Origin: Urechis unicinctus
Taxonomy: Eukaryota; Annelida; Polychaeta; Xenopneusta; Urechidae
Length of the DNA: 64,000 nt
Direction of reading: 5' to 3'
Assembly: GCA_034190875.2 (NCBI GenBank)
Contig: CM067346.1
Coordinates: forward strand, 7,894,883 to 7,958,882
In this document: positions 55,486 to 64,000 of the stretch, piece after piece
Position numbering within the stretch: position 1 is the first letter of the stretch
Layout of the letters: each line of letters begins with the position of its first letter
The notes under the pieces: generated by a model
Told to the model about the DNA's origin: nothing
Databases searched by the model: none
What the model saw: the letters and a program-made list of their open reading frames with translations, nothing else
Position numbers and translations under genes: made by a program

Positions 55486-57867
55486 ATGCAGGGATATCGC
55501 AGCCGGCGCAAAAAGTCCCGCCGAGTACGAACTGAGGGCCTTAAAGCGGCATGGCATTATCCTGACGAGTCACTGAGTGGGGTCGACGTGACTGGCAAGG
55601 CCATTAGGAGCAAAAGATGCGACAAACTCGGTCATACAACGACCAGAAAGACACCAACAGAGAGGTGTCACCCGCTACCAGCAAACAGCGTCTCCCATGG
55701 TGACGTCAGCAACGCTGTGACGCGGATTGAGATTGTGAAAGTTAGCCAGAGGTCGGCTGATGTTGAGAGTACTGTTGCCAGCAGCTCACAGGGGGGTACT
55801 CCAACAGGTGCCAGGTATCAACGGCGAGTCATTACAGAGCGTCGAGGGAGGGTGGTGGCACAGGCGGAGGCTTTGTGGTACGTCCGTAGTGATACGTCTG
55901 GGATGGGGTATACAAGGGAGAGTTCAAGGTGTCCGTCTGTTGCCCAGCGCAGTAAGCCGACGAGCGCCACAACGAACGTCTCGAGGAACACCGTGAACGT
56001 GGACAATATATCATCAGCGGCCTCCATTCCGCTGATATACATTCCGACGACAAAGAATGAACAATTCCGGCATAATTCACCGATCCCCACCAGCAGCGAC
56101 GGCAAGTTAATCCTGCATCACGATGATATTTGTGAACACGATTGCTCTATAGGAACCTTGGGTATAAAGGAGGAAAGCGAGCCTACGGTGAATTGTGATA
56201 GCATAGAAACGCAAGGGATAAATACTGCGATGCCTCGTATGCGCATGGTGACATTCCCTCAGTATGTGGTCGCCAGTGATCGCAGTTCAGTCGACGACTT
56301 GGCTGGATTGTTTGGTCCGGGTTCTGAGATTGAGCAATTTCGACGAACACTTTCTTTCCATGACAAAACTTCGTTGGGTCCTCGCAGAACTGTCGGCGGG
56401 GCGGTCGCTGGTGACGCCGACCAAGATGGTTCAGAAGCGCTGCCTCAGAGGAACCCAGCCGAGCGACACAGTGTCAAATCGCGCGTCAAGAACGCCAAGC
56501 CCAGAGTGTCTGATGGAATGTCATCCACTGGTGTTTCCTTTCGACAACTGAAGCTGGACGGTCTTCCGAGTCCCAAAGGTACACTACCTAGTGCTAGTAA
56601 CAGCAATAGCGACTTAATTGTGGGGTTTTACCCTGACGGCATGGCGGACTATCTAGCAGCTAAGCCAATAACCACATCCAGTATCTTACAGAAGCAGTCA
56701 TCCAACTACCAGAGCTCTTTTCGTTTCACCAACCCCCCTCCCCCGACACCCTCTAGTGCACTTACAAGACCCACCCAACGCGAGCCCCCGTCCAAATCGC
56801 AACAGCAGCCCGATGGGCCGAGGGGAAAACAGAAGCAAGAGAAGACGACAGAGCCGGACTCTGCCAGGGACCCCAATGTCTCTAGCACTTCCCAAATGTT
56901 ACTGCGCAAACAAATGAAAAAGCAGACGTTTACTTTCCCAGAGATAACATTAGAGGAACCCCCAAACACCGACTTGCCTTTTACTAGCCGTTCTGCACGT
57001 CCTCAAACTAAAGGCGCCAGAGGAAGAGGCAGTTCGTCCGAGAGAGGTGGCGACGCAACAGAGCTGTCCCTTGGCGCCAACAATCTACCCAACCTTGCTT
57101 CTGATAAAGGACATGTTATTGGAAATGGCCATTCACACGATGAGAGTAAACTAGGGGGCAATGATGACAATTTCGTATCACCCAGAAGTGCACAGCGCGG
57201 CATTTACGAGCCAAAATCATCCGGTAACGTTGAATATTCTAAGAAATCTGGCTCTAAAGAACGACAGTACCGCATGCTGTCTCAGTTGGGAATACCCAGA
57301 GTTAACTTAGACATTGACCGTCATCACTTCTCACGTAGCGGCCAGAGACGTCGAGCAGAGCGACTTCAACGACTGCAAAAAACACAAAAGGAGCTTCTTG
57401 TCGCCAGTATGAAGGCGTCGTCTGATAAATGTGAAAATGATACCTCTCGGGAACCACCGAACCCAACGCAACTCTCGGATAACGAGAAGCGAGCCTCGTC
57501 GCAAGAGGACGCATTTGACGAGAGTTGGCCCGGAGTGGCAAGTTTCACACAGAGAAGCCATGTAAGCAACCATCTTTTGAGACGACCTGATCATCCCGCT
57601 TCAGAAGTCAATGATCCAACTGAAGCACTGATCCCAGAGATTGTGGGGGATGTTCACAAAGATCCGACGGAAGAGAGCGAGCAGGGTGTTAGTAGACCAC
57701 ACTCTAAAGCCTCCGTGTCTATCCAGTATTATAAGATGACCCCTCCAGGTGCTGACGGAATTCGGCGAAATCAACCTCAAATGACCTCATCGTTGTCATC
57801 TGTACCGGGGGCTACTACACCAGCTTCCATCCTGTCTCCTCGACAGATAACCTCAATAATGGCCTGA
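55486..57867 (+). CDS. Long single-exon protein of unknown function (about 793 residues)
   Basis: An uninterrupted frame runs from the ATG at 55486 (MQGYRSRRKK) to TGA at 57865-57867; codons continue upstream to about 55423 without an ATG. I recognise no domain. Composition is rich in Ser, Thr, Pro, Arg and Lys with no membrane segment or signal peptide, so it is mostly disordered. The most structured-looking part is near residues 600-660 of the frame, with LGIPRVNLDIDRHHF then RRRAERLQRLQKTQKEL, a likely helix. The length of the open frame and its balanced codon use support a real exon. A possible first exon is 54651-54716 (MYDGREPLHHDEGEP...), with a gtacgt donor; a GGCAG acceptor at 55422 would join it in phase. 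The pyrimidine tract there is poor, so this join is uncertain. Confidence 0.65.
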   Translation: MQGYRSRRKKSRRVRTEGLKAAWHYPDESLSGVDVTGKAIRSKRCDKLGHTTTRKTPTERCHPLPANSVSHGDVSNAVTRIEIVKVSQRSADVESTVASSSQGGTPTGARYQRRVITERRGRVVAQAEALWYVRSDTSGMGYTRESSRCPSVAQRSKPTSATTNVSRNTVNVDNISSAASIPLIYIPTTKNEQFRHNSPIPTSSDGKLILHHDDICEHDCSIGTLGIKEESEPTVNCDSIETQGINTAMPRMRMVTFPQYVVASDRSSVDDLAGLFGPGSEIEQFRRTLSFHDKTSLGPRRTVGGAVAGDADQDGSEALPQRNPAERHSVKSRVKNAKPRVSDGMSSTGVSFRQLKLDGLPSPKGTLPSASNSNSDLIVGFYPDGMADYLAAKPITTSSILQKQSSNYQSSFRFTNPPPPTPSSALTRPTQREPPSKSQQQPDGPRGKQKQEKTTEPDSARDPNVSSTSQMLLRKQMKKQTFTFPEITLEEPPNTDLPFTSRSARPQTKGARGRGSSSERGGDATELSLGANNLPNLASDKGHVIGNGHSHDESKLGGNDDNFVSPRSAQRGIYEPKSSGNVEYSKKSGSKERQYRMLSQLGIPRVNLDIDRHHFSRSGQRRRAERLQRLQKTQKELLVASMKASSDKCENDTSREPPNPTQLSDNEKRASSQEDAFDESWPGVASFTQRSHVSNHLLRRPDHPASEVNDPTEALIPEIVGDVHKDPTEESEQGVSRPHSKASVSIQYYKMTPPGADGIRRNQPQMTSSLSSVPGATTPASILSPRQITSIMA

Positions 57868-59102
57868 TGTAAGCTGCCCATAATTTCACTATACTACATG
57901 TACCGCCCCAAGACAGAGCTTGCTCCAACGTTAAGCGGATTAACTTCAACGTCCCTCCCCATGTAGATCGTTAAAATTACAAATCATAAAGCATCGGATA
58001 TGTTTTGATTGTAATAATATCCAAATAATTTGATGCGTTTATTTACCCAACGAAGTCCCATGACAAACTCTCGAATTTGGCGAAACATACAGCTCGTGTT
58101 TCGATTTAATCCTAAATGTGTATACATTATCCATCAGAATACCATTCGATCCTATAAGCTATTTCATATCGACATTTAAGCCGACCATATAATCGATTAA
58201 CACTTAGTGATGGTGCGTATCGATATGAGTGATTTAATCAGGCAGCCACCCGGATTACAGGCTCTGTTTTATGAAAACAGCCGAAATAACCCTTAGCTTA
58301 AATCTGACGTCTGGCACAAATCCCAGAGTGCGATTGAGGACAGGTAGTATAGGCGACTTCATACTGACCTATGGGCCTTAGTATCGGCGTTACTAAGCGA
58401 CCTCAATTAAATCCTCTCTTTCAACATCTACGTGTTTAGAATTACTCTTGGAAAATATATACTAAGTGGGTGGCCGATGTGCGTGTTGAGGTCACCGACA
58501 CAGTTGTATGAAAGTAACCTGCGCCGCGGCGGTCCCGTGCACCAATATAACTCGTCTTGTTTGCGTTCGGTGTACCGCTATGCATACTGAACGCCTACAC
58601 ATAGAGGTTAATCCAGCAACTAGGGTTTAACTTAGAGCGTCCGTGTGCTGGAAACAGACGTTTGCTATTGTAGTTTTGTAGGGAATAAAGCATTTAAATA
58701 TGGAATGATTATGTGGCATACAACATTTAGGCTTCTCAGTCTGTTACTCTTCATTGCAAGTGTCGGCCTGAATTTATATCATTCTCATATTGACGAAGCT
58801 TTTCATAATATTGGGTGTGAATCAACAATTTTCGAATTCAACATAAATTTATCTTTATTACTCTGTATATAGACCATGTTTTCTACTACATCGGTGCTTT
58901 CATGGGTTTTCATGTTCTGATATTCAGACATCTTTCCTATTATCAGTATTATTGATGTACTCCCTTAGAGGAAACAATAAATTCAAGTTAAATTTCATAT
59001 TTGTTTTTATGGAACTTTGTTTTCATTCGATGGAATATAATAGCATTGCCTGCCGACATGTTCCTATACTATAAGCAAACTGCAATTTAGCACACTGTCA
59101 CA
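57868..59102. other. Intergenic region after the unknown gene
   Basis: No exon is supported. CAATAAA at about 58974 is a distant candidate polyadenylation signal. Confidence 0.45.
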
Positions 59103-59970
59103 GAGCTGCCACCCAGTGAGATACTTGGATACTAAATAGGGCACACGGGGACAAAGCTCCCACCCAGTGGGATACTTGGGTACTTAACAGGGAACACTGT
59201 CACAGAGCTGCCGCCCAGTGAGATACTTGGGTACTTTACAGGGAACACTGTCACAGAGCTGCCGCCCAGTGAGATACTTGGGTACTTAACAGGGAACACG
59301 GTCACAGAGCTGTCACCCAGTGAGATACTTGGGTACTTAACATGGAACACTGTCACAAAGCTGCCACCTAGTGAGATTCTTGGTAACTTAACAAGGAACA
59401 CTGCCTCAGAGCTGCCACCCAGTGAGATACTTGGGTACTTAACAGGGAACACTGTCACAGAGCTGTCACCCAGTGAGATACTTAGGTACTTAACAGGGAA
59501 CACTGTCACAGAGCTGTCACCCAGTGAGATACTTGGGTACTTAACAGGGAACACTGTCACAGAGCTGCCACCCAGTGAGATACTTGGTAACTTAACATGG
59601 AACACTGTCACAAAGCTGCCACCTAGTGAGATTCTTGGTAACTTAACAGGAAACACTGTCTCAGAGCTGCCACCTTGTGAGATACTTGGGTACTTAACAG
59701 GGAACACGGTCACAGTGCTGTCACCCAGTGAGATACTTGGGTACTTAACAGGGAACACGGTCACAGAGCTGTCACCCAGTGAGATACTTCGGTACTTAAC
59801 AGGGAACACTGTCACAGAGTTGCCATCCAGTGAGATACTTGGGTACTTAACAGGGAACACTGTCACAAAGCTGCCACCTAGTGAGATTCTTGGTAACTTA
59901 ACAGGGAACACTGTCTCAGAGCTGCCACCTAGTGAGATACTTGGGTACTTAACAGGGAACACTGTCACAG
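59103..59970. repeat. 51-bp minisatellite, about 17 copies
   Basis: The unit reads roughly CACAGAGCTGCCACCCAGTG followed by AGATACTTGGGTACTTAACA and GGGAACACTGT. Because 51 is a multiple of three, frames stay open on both strands: 17-residue periods such as TVFPVKYPSISLGGSSV on the minus strand. Variants (GTAACTTAACA, CACCTAGTGAGATTC) recur at intervals, suggesting higher-order amplification. Nothing argues for translation. Confidence 0.95.
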
Positions 59971-60039
59971 ACAAATCATTGACTAGGTATGGCGCCGAAC
60001 GCTGTGATAATAATTCACTCTTTTGTTTCTAGCCTATAA

Positions 60040-61620
60040 CATTCATTGGCCAATAGCAATGGCCAATAACAATGGTGGGATTCCTTTGTCGCGGGATCAG
60101 GTTGCCGCTACTCTAAAAGCGCAGCATCAAACCTGCGAGGTTTATCTCTCTGGGCGACGGGGATGTACCTCGTCGTCGAGGTCACCATCGAGGTCGCAGA
60201 CAACTGGCGTCTTGGCAAAACACTCACAGTTCACAGCTAGCAGGGCCTCACTATCGAAGATCCACAATAGGTCTGGATCTGGATGATTTCCTGCAATGGT
60301 CAAATCTAGCCAACTTCTTGGAATCCTGTGTAGAGCGCACGCACCAGCTCGAGCGGGTAATCTTTCCACGGGAGGAGGGTTACGAGGTGAGGAAGCCGAC
60401 TGAGCAGCAGCTATGTAAGGTCGACTACATCCTACACCTCAGATACGTACAGCATAACCCCCACGCAGCATGTAACATGTTATGGGCCTACCAGTTCAAG
60501 GACACACATCAGTTTGGTTAGACAACAGAGGAGGCGACAATGTTCAACTGACCTGCCTAGAGTGCAACCGAAAAAGAGGGACTGCAGTAATAAGCAAGCA
60601 TCGGCGGATGAGAACTCCATCTGGCGGAAGCTGGGTGTCGGGTGGCAACACTTTCATGACGGAGTGGCCCATCCAACAAATAGTAGAGCCTAGACTCTTT
60701 GGGGTACCAATGAAGATGGCTTTTGTGCAACTTGTTTTGCCCTTATAGCAAGTGGGTCACCACATTGTTGAGTGCCGAGACAACAGCTAGCAAGAAACCC
60801 ACTCAGTTGATAGTTCCCCAGATGAAACTTTTAACTCTTCGGCATAAAAATGTCCAACGAGCTACTCTGCCAGAGTGCGGTTAAAGCGTTGCACAATAGA
60901 CGGATCACGACTGACATGTCTTCACGGCCACGCCTGACGGAGACCCCATGATTGGTTAGCAGCATGTTCACTCCCGTCCAGGGTTCACCTGAATCAATTG
61001 GGGCCCATGCAGTGGTTCTCGTTTGTACATCCTTTCAAGTGCATCTGAAACCTATTTAGCCTCTTTTGTAGTCATTGGCTCTGCGGTCATGAGGGGAAAA
61101 AAAGAGATCGCCTTTGCGCAGACACATCCGATTTTGGCCGATTGGCAGGTAGATCTGCAAAATTGCCAGCTGTTAAAGCCAAACCCGAACAACTTTCTGA
61201 GTAACCCTCGAGGCTGCTGCAAGATTTTTGATGGCTGCAATACCCTTCCAATACCCTCGTCACCCAAGTGACAGGTTGTCCACCTCAAAGGACCAGCTAC
61301 AGGGCCTGGCACACTTTATTGATTCTTTCTGTTTAACAGAGTAATCCTAACGCTCGAACTACTCGAAAGACCCAAGCCAACCTTCATCTCAGTCTCCAGA
61401 GTCAGAGCCCACATACCTCTCACTGGGTGTGCTGGATAGAGCAAAGGAGTTTGTCGGGCACATCATACAGTCTGCTCAACCCATACCGGGAGCCACCACA
61501 GTTGCCTGCACTGCAGATGATTTTGTCCGATTTGTCAAATACGCCTCTGCTGATATTGAAGTCATTGATTCACTAAAGGGCAAGCCGATAACTCAGTCTG
61601 GATGCGCACCATCATGAACA
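60040..61620 (+). other. Degenerate coding-like region, probably mobile-element derived
   Basis: Several short frames in different phases (60061-60286, 60318-60521, 60482-60748, 61429-61617) have protein-like composition but no match I can name. They lie directly upstream of the YqaJ-like fragment and may be earlier parts of the same broken element. Confidence 0.3.
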
Positions 61621-62052
61621 AACAAGATACTGACCCGTCTGTGCTCATTTCTAAAATAATGGGAGACAATTTACCCGTTACCACTCCAGCTCTCGATTGG
61701 GTTCCAAGAAAGAGCCCGTCCTTTATACACTACGGTTAATAGAAAGATGCACAAGCACCTCAAAGTAGAAACTCCCGGACTACTAGAGTCTTCAGACAGA
61801 CCGTATTTGGCTTGCTCCGCTGATGGCATTGTAAGTTGTTCATGTCACCTGAAAAGACTTCTCAAGTGCCCATATGAACAGAGACAAAAAAAAATTCCTC
61901 GATTGGCAGCCATTGAAAAAGGGTGCGTAGAAAACGAAGATGGGCTTCTTCACCTCAAGCACAACAGTGCTTATAACACTCAAGTGCAGGGACAGATGGG
62001 AATTTATGGTGTACAGAATAGAAGGCTTCCACATTATCAGTGTACCCTTTGA
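61620..62052 (+). pseudogene. Broken YqaJ-like (PD-(D/E)XK) nuclease fragment
   Basis: The frame at 61747-62052 reads LLESSDRPYLACSADGIVSC, then LLKCPYEQ, and later LLHLKHNSAYNTQVQGQMGI. This is the order of the YqaJ viral-recombinase-like nuclease domain found in many invertebrate mobile-element proteins (Asp in SPDG, then LLEIKCP, then YYxQVQGQ). The Asp is kept, but the Glu-Ile of the E-x-K motif is missing (LL directly before KCP), which should abolish catalysis. The preceding piece (61614-61738, TPALDW) is in another frame and ends at a TAA, so the gene is also frameshifted. Confidence 0.65.
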
Positions 62053-62242
62053 TGAAGAAAAGTTTGCAGAAATTGTGTGTAAAGTGTGTTTATTATTCTT
62101 TGTTGTAAAATTAATCAGTGTTTTGTAGAGTTGGCAAGGAACTGCCTTGTTATATTCTGGGGAGAAATATAAACTGGTCTTCAACAAATAGATAAAAACT
62201 ATTTTTTTCTGAAATGCAGTTAAGGAAAAAAAATTATACTTT

Positions 62243-63165
62243 CAGGGTTCTCCGCAGAAATAATTTAAGGAGTAGGGGGATATGACGGGGGGTGGGTACG
62301 GGAGGAGGGTACCCCCTTCCGTGTAGCGATTTTTTTAAATCAGTATTTGTAGACCTCATTTCTTGCATTTTAATGTCTTCTTTACCAAGTACCTTTGAGT
62401 AATTTATTTTAACAATATAAGCAAAAAATACTAAAATACTTTGGCCGCCTCTGGTGCACAATGCACAAGTGGCATCTCATGCCTGAAATTGAAGAAAAGA
62501 ACAAAAACAATTTTTTTTTTTTCAAACATACATATCCAGATATATTTCAAAAAAGTAAAATGAAATTATCTGAGCTTTAAATTGTTATATAATTACCATT
62601 TTCAAACTCTTCCACCCAAGGGAAGTCTTTCTTCCAGTCAGGGTTAAACCCAGTTGACCGATGCTTAGACCTCTTAGGAGGTGGCAGAATTGGATCTGCT
62701 GCTGAGGGTTCAGCACTTTTTGATGAGCCAGTTTTTATCACAAACTGATCCATAAGCCCAGCAGGGCGTTTCACAGATTTCTTAGACATGTTTACAGAGC
62801 AAAGTACAATGATCAGGGATGAAAGTGGCCTGTTTCAAAAAACCCTGAAAATTACATTACCGATCGCGGAGCGGCAAGTGCCAAAGGCGCGAAGTCATAA
62901 CGGGGGGTCAGGGCAAATATGCGTGTGTTGAGCCTCGTTCTGATAATAACTTTCAAAGTCGAGATGAGAGTAACGCGCGGTGGTCTCAGCCACTCTTACT
63001 ACAGACGCGCTCCATACAACCACCCCGGCTATAAGGCACAGTATACCAAAGCGTAGCGGATGGAGTTTAAGGCATAGCACTGTATTTAAGAGATAGCGGC
63101 TTATTTATGACATTGATGAAGGCGTAGCGGTGCCGTGACGCTTAATGGCACTGCGGAGAACCCTG
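62243..63165 (-). mobile_element. 923-bp hAT transposon derivative
   Basis: Perfect 15-base inverted ends, CAGGGTTCTCCGCAG at 62243 and its complement to 63165, enclose the element. ACTTT abuts both ends (62238-62242 and 63166-63170), suggesting a 5-bp target duplication. The interior contains the first exon of a transposase (next entry) but no catalytic core, so it is a non-autonomous deletion derivative. CAGGG ends and the transposase N-terminus both indicate the hAT superfamily. Confidence 0.82.
62597..62789 (-). pseudogene. hAT transposase N-terminal exon (truncated gene)
   Basis: The ATG at 62789 opens MSKKSVKRPAGLMDQF; the frame ends at a gtaatt donor after FPWVEEFENG. The segment KHRSTGFNPDWKKDFPW is the lead-in to the TTF-type/BED-like zinc finger of ZNF862- and C17orf113-like hAT proteins. 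Neither the zinc finger nor the RNase-H core follows inside the inverted repeats, so no transposase can be made. Confidence 0.7.
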
Positions 63166-63439
63166 ACTTTTAACACAAGCATATATGAGTCTTGAGAACC
63201 TGTTTATGTTTTAATATGGTTACTTGATTCTTGCTACACTCACAAGGTTTTTGCTGCTTTGGTATGGGGAGATCAACACAGGATCTTTCTTTAGGTGCAG
63301 GCCTATGTTTTTACGCATGAAGCGCTGAAGTTCAGTTTCTGATTAGAAAGTAACAGGTATTTGGTTAGGATTAGCCCAAAAGACCAACGTCAGGTTCTAT
63401 TTATCACCGTGTCGCATGCAGCACTACCCGTACTTAGTT

Positions 63440-63755
63440 CGAAAGAGCTAGTTAGGATGCTCAATTGTTGGGCCGTTTCCCCCGATGAAATGCATTGTAC
63501 AGTTATAGGTGCCCTCATTAACCTTCTCTGTTCCAAAATTTTCCCGTCCACTAGCCGCGCACGACGGTAATATAAATAAATCAATAAGACGTCGTGCACG
63601 GCTATCCGTCCACATGCCCTGGTCCACTCTCTGCATATCTTTGGAATGGAGCGTAACTTTGGAAAAGGAATGAAAGACACGCCATTCATTCTCTCATGAT
63701 CTCTATATCGGCTGTCTGAGTTGCACCTACCCCAGCAGCAATGTTTCGTGGGCAT
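63440..63755 (-). pseudogene. THAP-domain gene exon disrupted by a palindromic insertion
   Basis: The ATG at 63755 opens MPTKHCCWGRCNSDSRY, with FIPFPK and CREWTRACGR following: the first half of a C2CH THAP zinc finger, a DNA-binding domain of transcription factors and P-element-type transposases. The frame is broken at 63613-63544 by a 54-bp palindrome plus 8-bp duplication (62 bases, a frameshift). Beyond it, in the shifted frame, the missing half of the domain continues: NCTMHFIGGNGPT then HPN, matching the Cys-X2-His-Phe end of THAP. A TAG follows right after HPN, so there is either a second lesion or the exon ends near there. Confidence 0.72.
63552..63605. mobile_element. 54-bp palindromic MITE with 8-bp target duplication
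   Basis: Arms TAGCCGCGCACGACG (63552-63566) and CGTCGTGCACGGCTA (63590-63604) pair over 15 bases with one mismatch around an AT-rich loop. CCGTCCAC flanks it on both sides (63544-63551 and 63606-63613), an exact 8-base duplication as left by hAT-type transposition. Confidence 0.85.
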
Positions 63756-64000
63756 TCTGGTTCGATGTGATCGTTAATTATTCGGCAAAAACAGATTCAA
63801 AACATCATTTACGGTACGCTACAAACTGATCATACAGCATCGCTAAGGAAAAGCTTGTTACGGGTGGCGGGCCTTAGCAACAAGACGGGGTACGGGAAGA
63901 ACTACTTCCGGGTCACCTGGAAACGGCCCATTACAATGCTGTAGCTGAAGAAGGCAAACCCTCAGCCCGGCTTATTGGAGAAGAATAACGGTTGTACCAG

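Noticed and set aside
59132..59974. 280-codon repeat protein on the minus strand
   Set aside because: The frame is open only because the 51-bp repeat unit is a multiple of three; no start context, exon structure or family match.
60142..60369. Minus-strand protein in the 60-kb region
   Set aside because: No motif and overlapping plus-strand frames are equally protein-like; strand cannot be decided.

Overview
The window is animal nuclear DNA. Genes are split into short exons with GT/AG introns, dinucleotide and trinucleotide microsatellites are long, and the proteins are metazoan: an ABCG5-like sterolin, CPT1-like carnitine acyltransferases, TFIIA alpha/beta, a TMEM126-like protein and the proteasome ATPase Rpt3/PSMC4. 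Abundant hAT-type debris, a THAP gene and a YqaJ-like nuclease fragment fit an invertebrate such as a lancelet or a marine lophotrochozoan. I cannot decide between these from the sequence alone. No tRNA, rRNA, CRISPR array or bacterial operon was recognised. Several long open frames start at TTG or GTG or run through repeats and are not genes.

Layout. 1-5552: two tandem ARF-family GTPase genes, the first cut by the window edge. 6918-11888: a ten-exon ABCG5-like half transporter. 12921-19388: an 18-exon CPT1-like gene on the minus strand, tail to tail with it. The block made of the 3' part of the ABCG gene plus the whole CPT1-like gene is then repeated twice more. The extra ABCG pieces (19887-21088 and 28707-29399) are decayed pseudogenes, while the CPT1-like copies (22126-28370 and 31028-37163) keep every exon and splice site. 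The only coding lesion I found in them is a one-base deletion in exon 1 of the third copy.

37.7-53.4 kb holds single-copy housekeeping genes: GTF2A1 (+, 39637-43489), a TMEM126-like gene (-, 45787-46673) and PSMC4 (+, 48569-53364). 54.6-57.9 kb holds a long serine- and basic-rich reading frame of unknown function. 59.1-60 kb is a 51-bp minisatellite. 60-64 kb is a graveyard of mobile-element material: a broken YqaJ-like nuclease, a 923-bp hAT derivative, and a THAP-domain exon interrupted by a 54-bp palindromic insertion with a clean 8-bp target duplication.

Functionally the first half reads as a lipid-handling locus: sterol export (ABCG5) beside a locally amplified mitochondrial acyl-carnitine enzyme. 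The CPT1-like proteins have an unusually short N-terminus before the first membrane segment, and His where most relatives have Arg in the carnitine-site motif. The amplified product may therefore be a divergent, differently regulated acyltransferase; that is inference. Exon limits were worked out by hand from protein similarity, GT/AG sites and phase, and the sums stay in frame for every multi-exon gene reported as intact.
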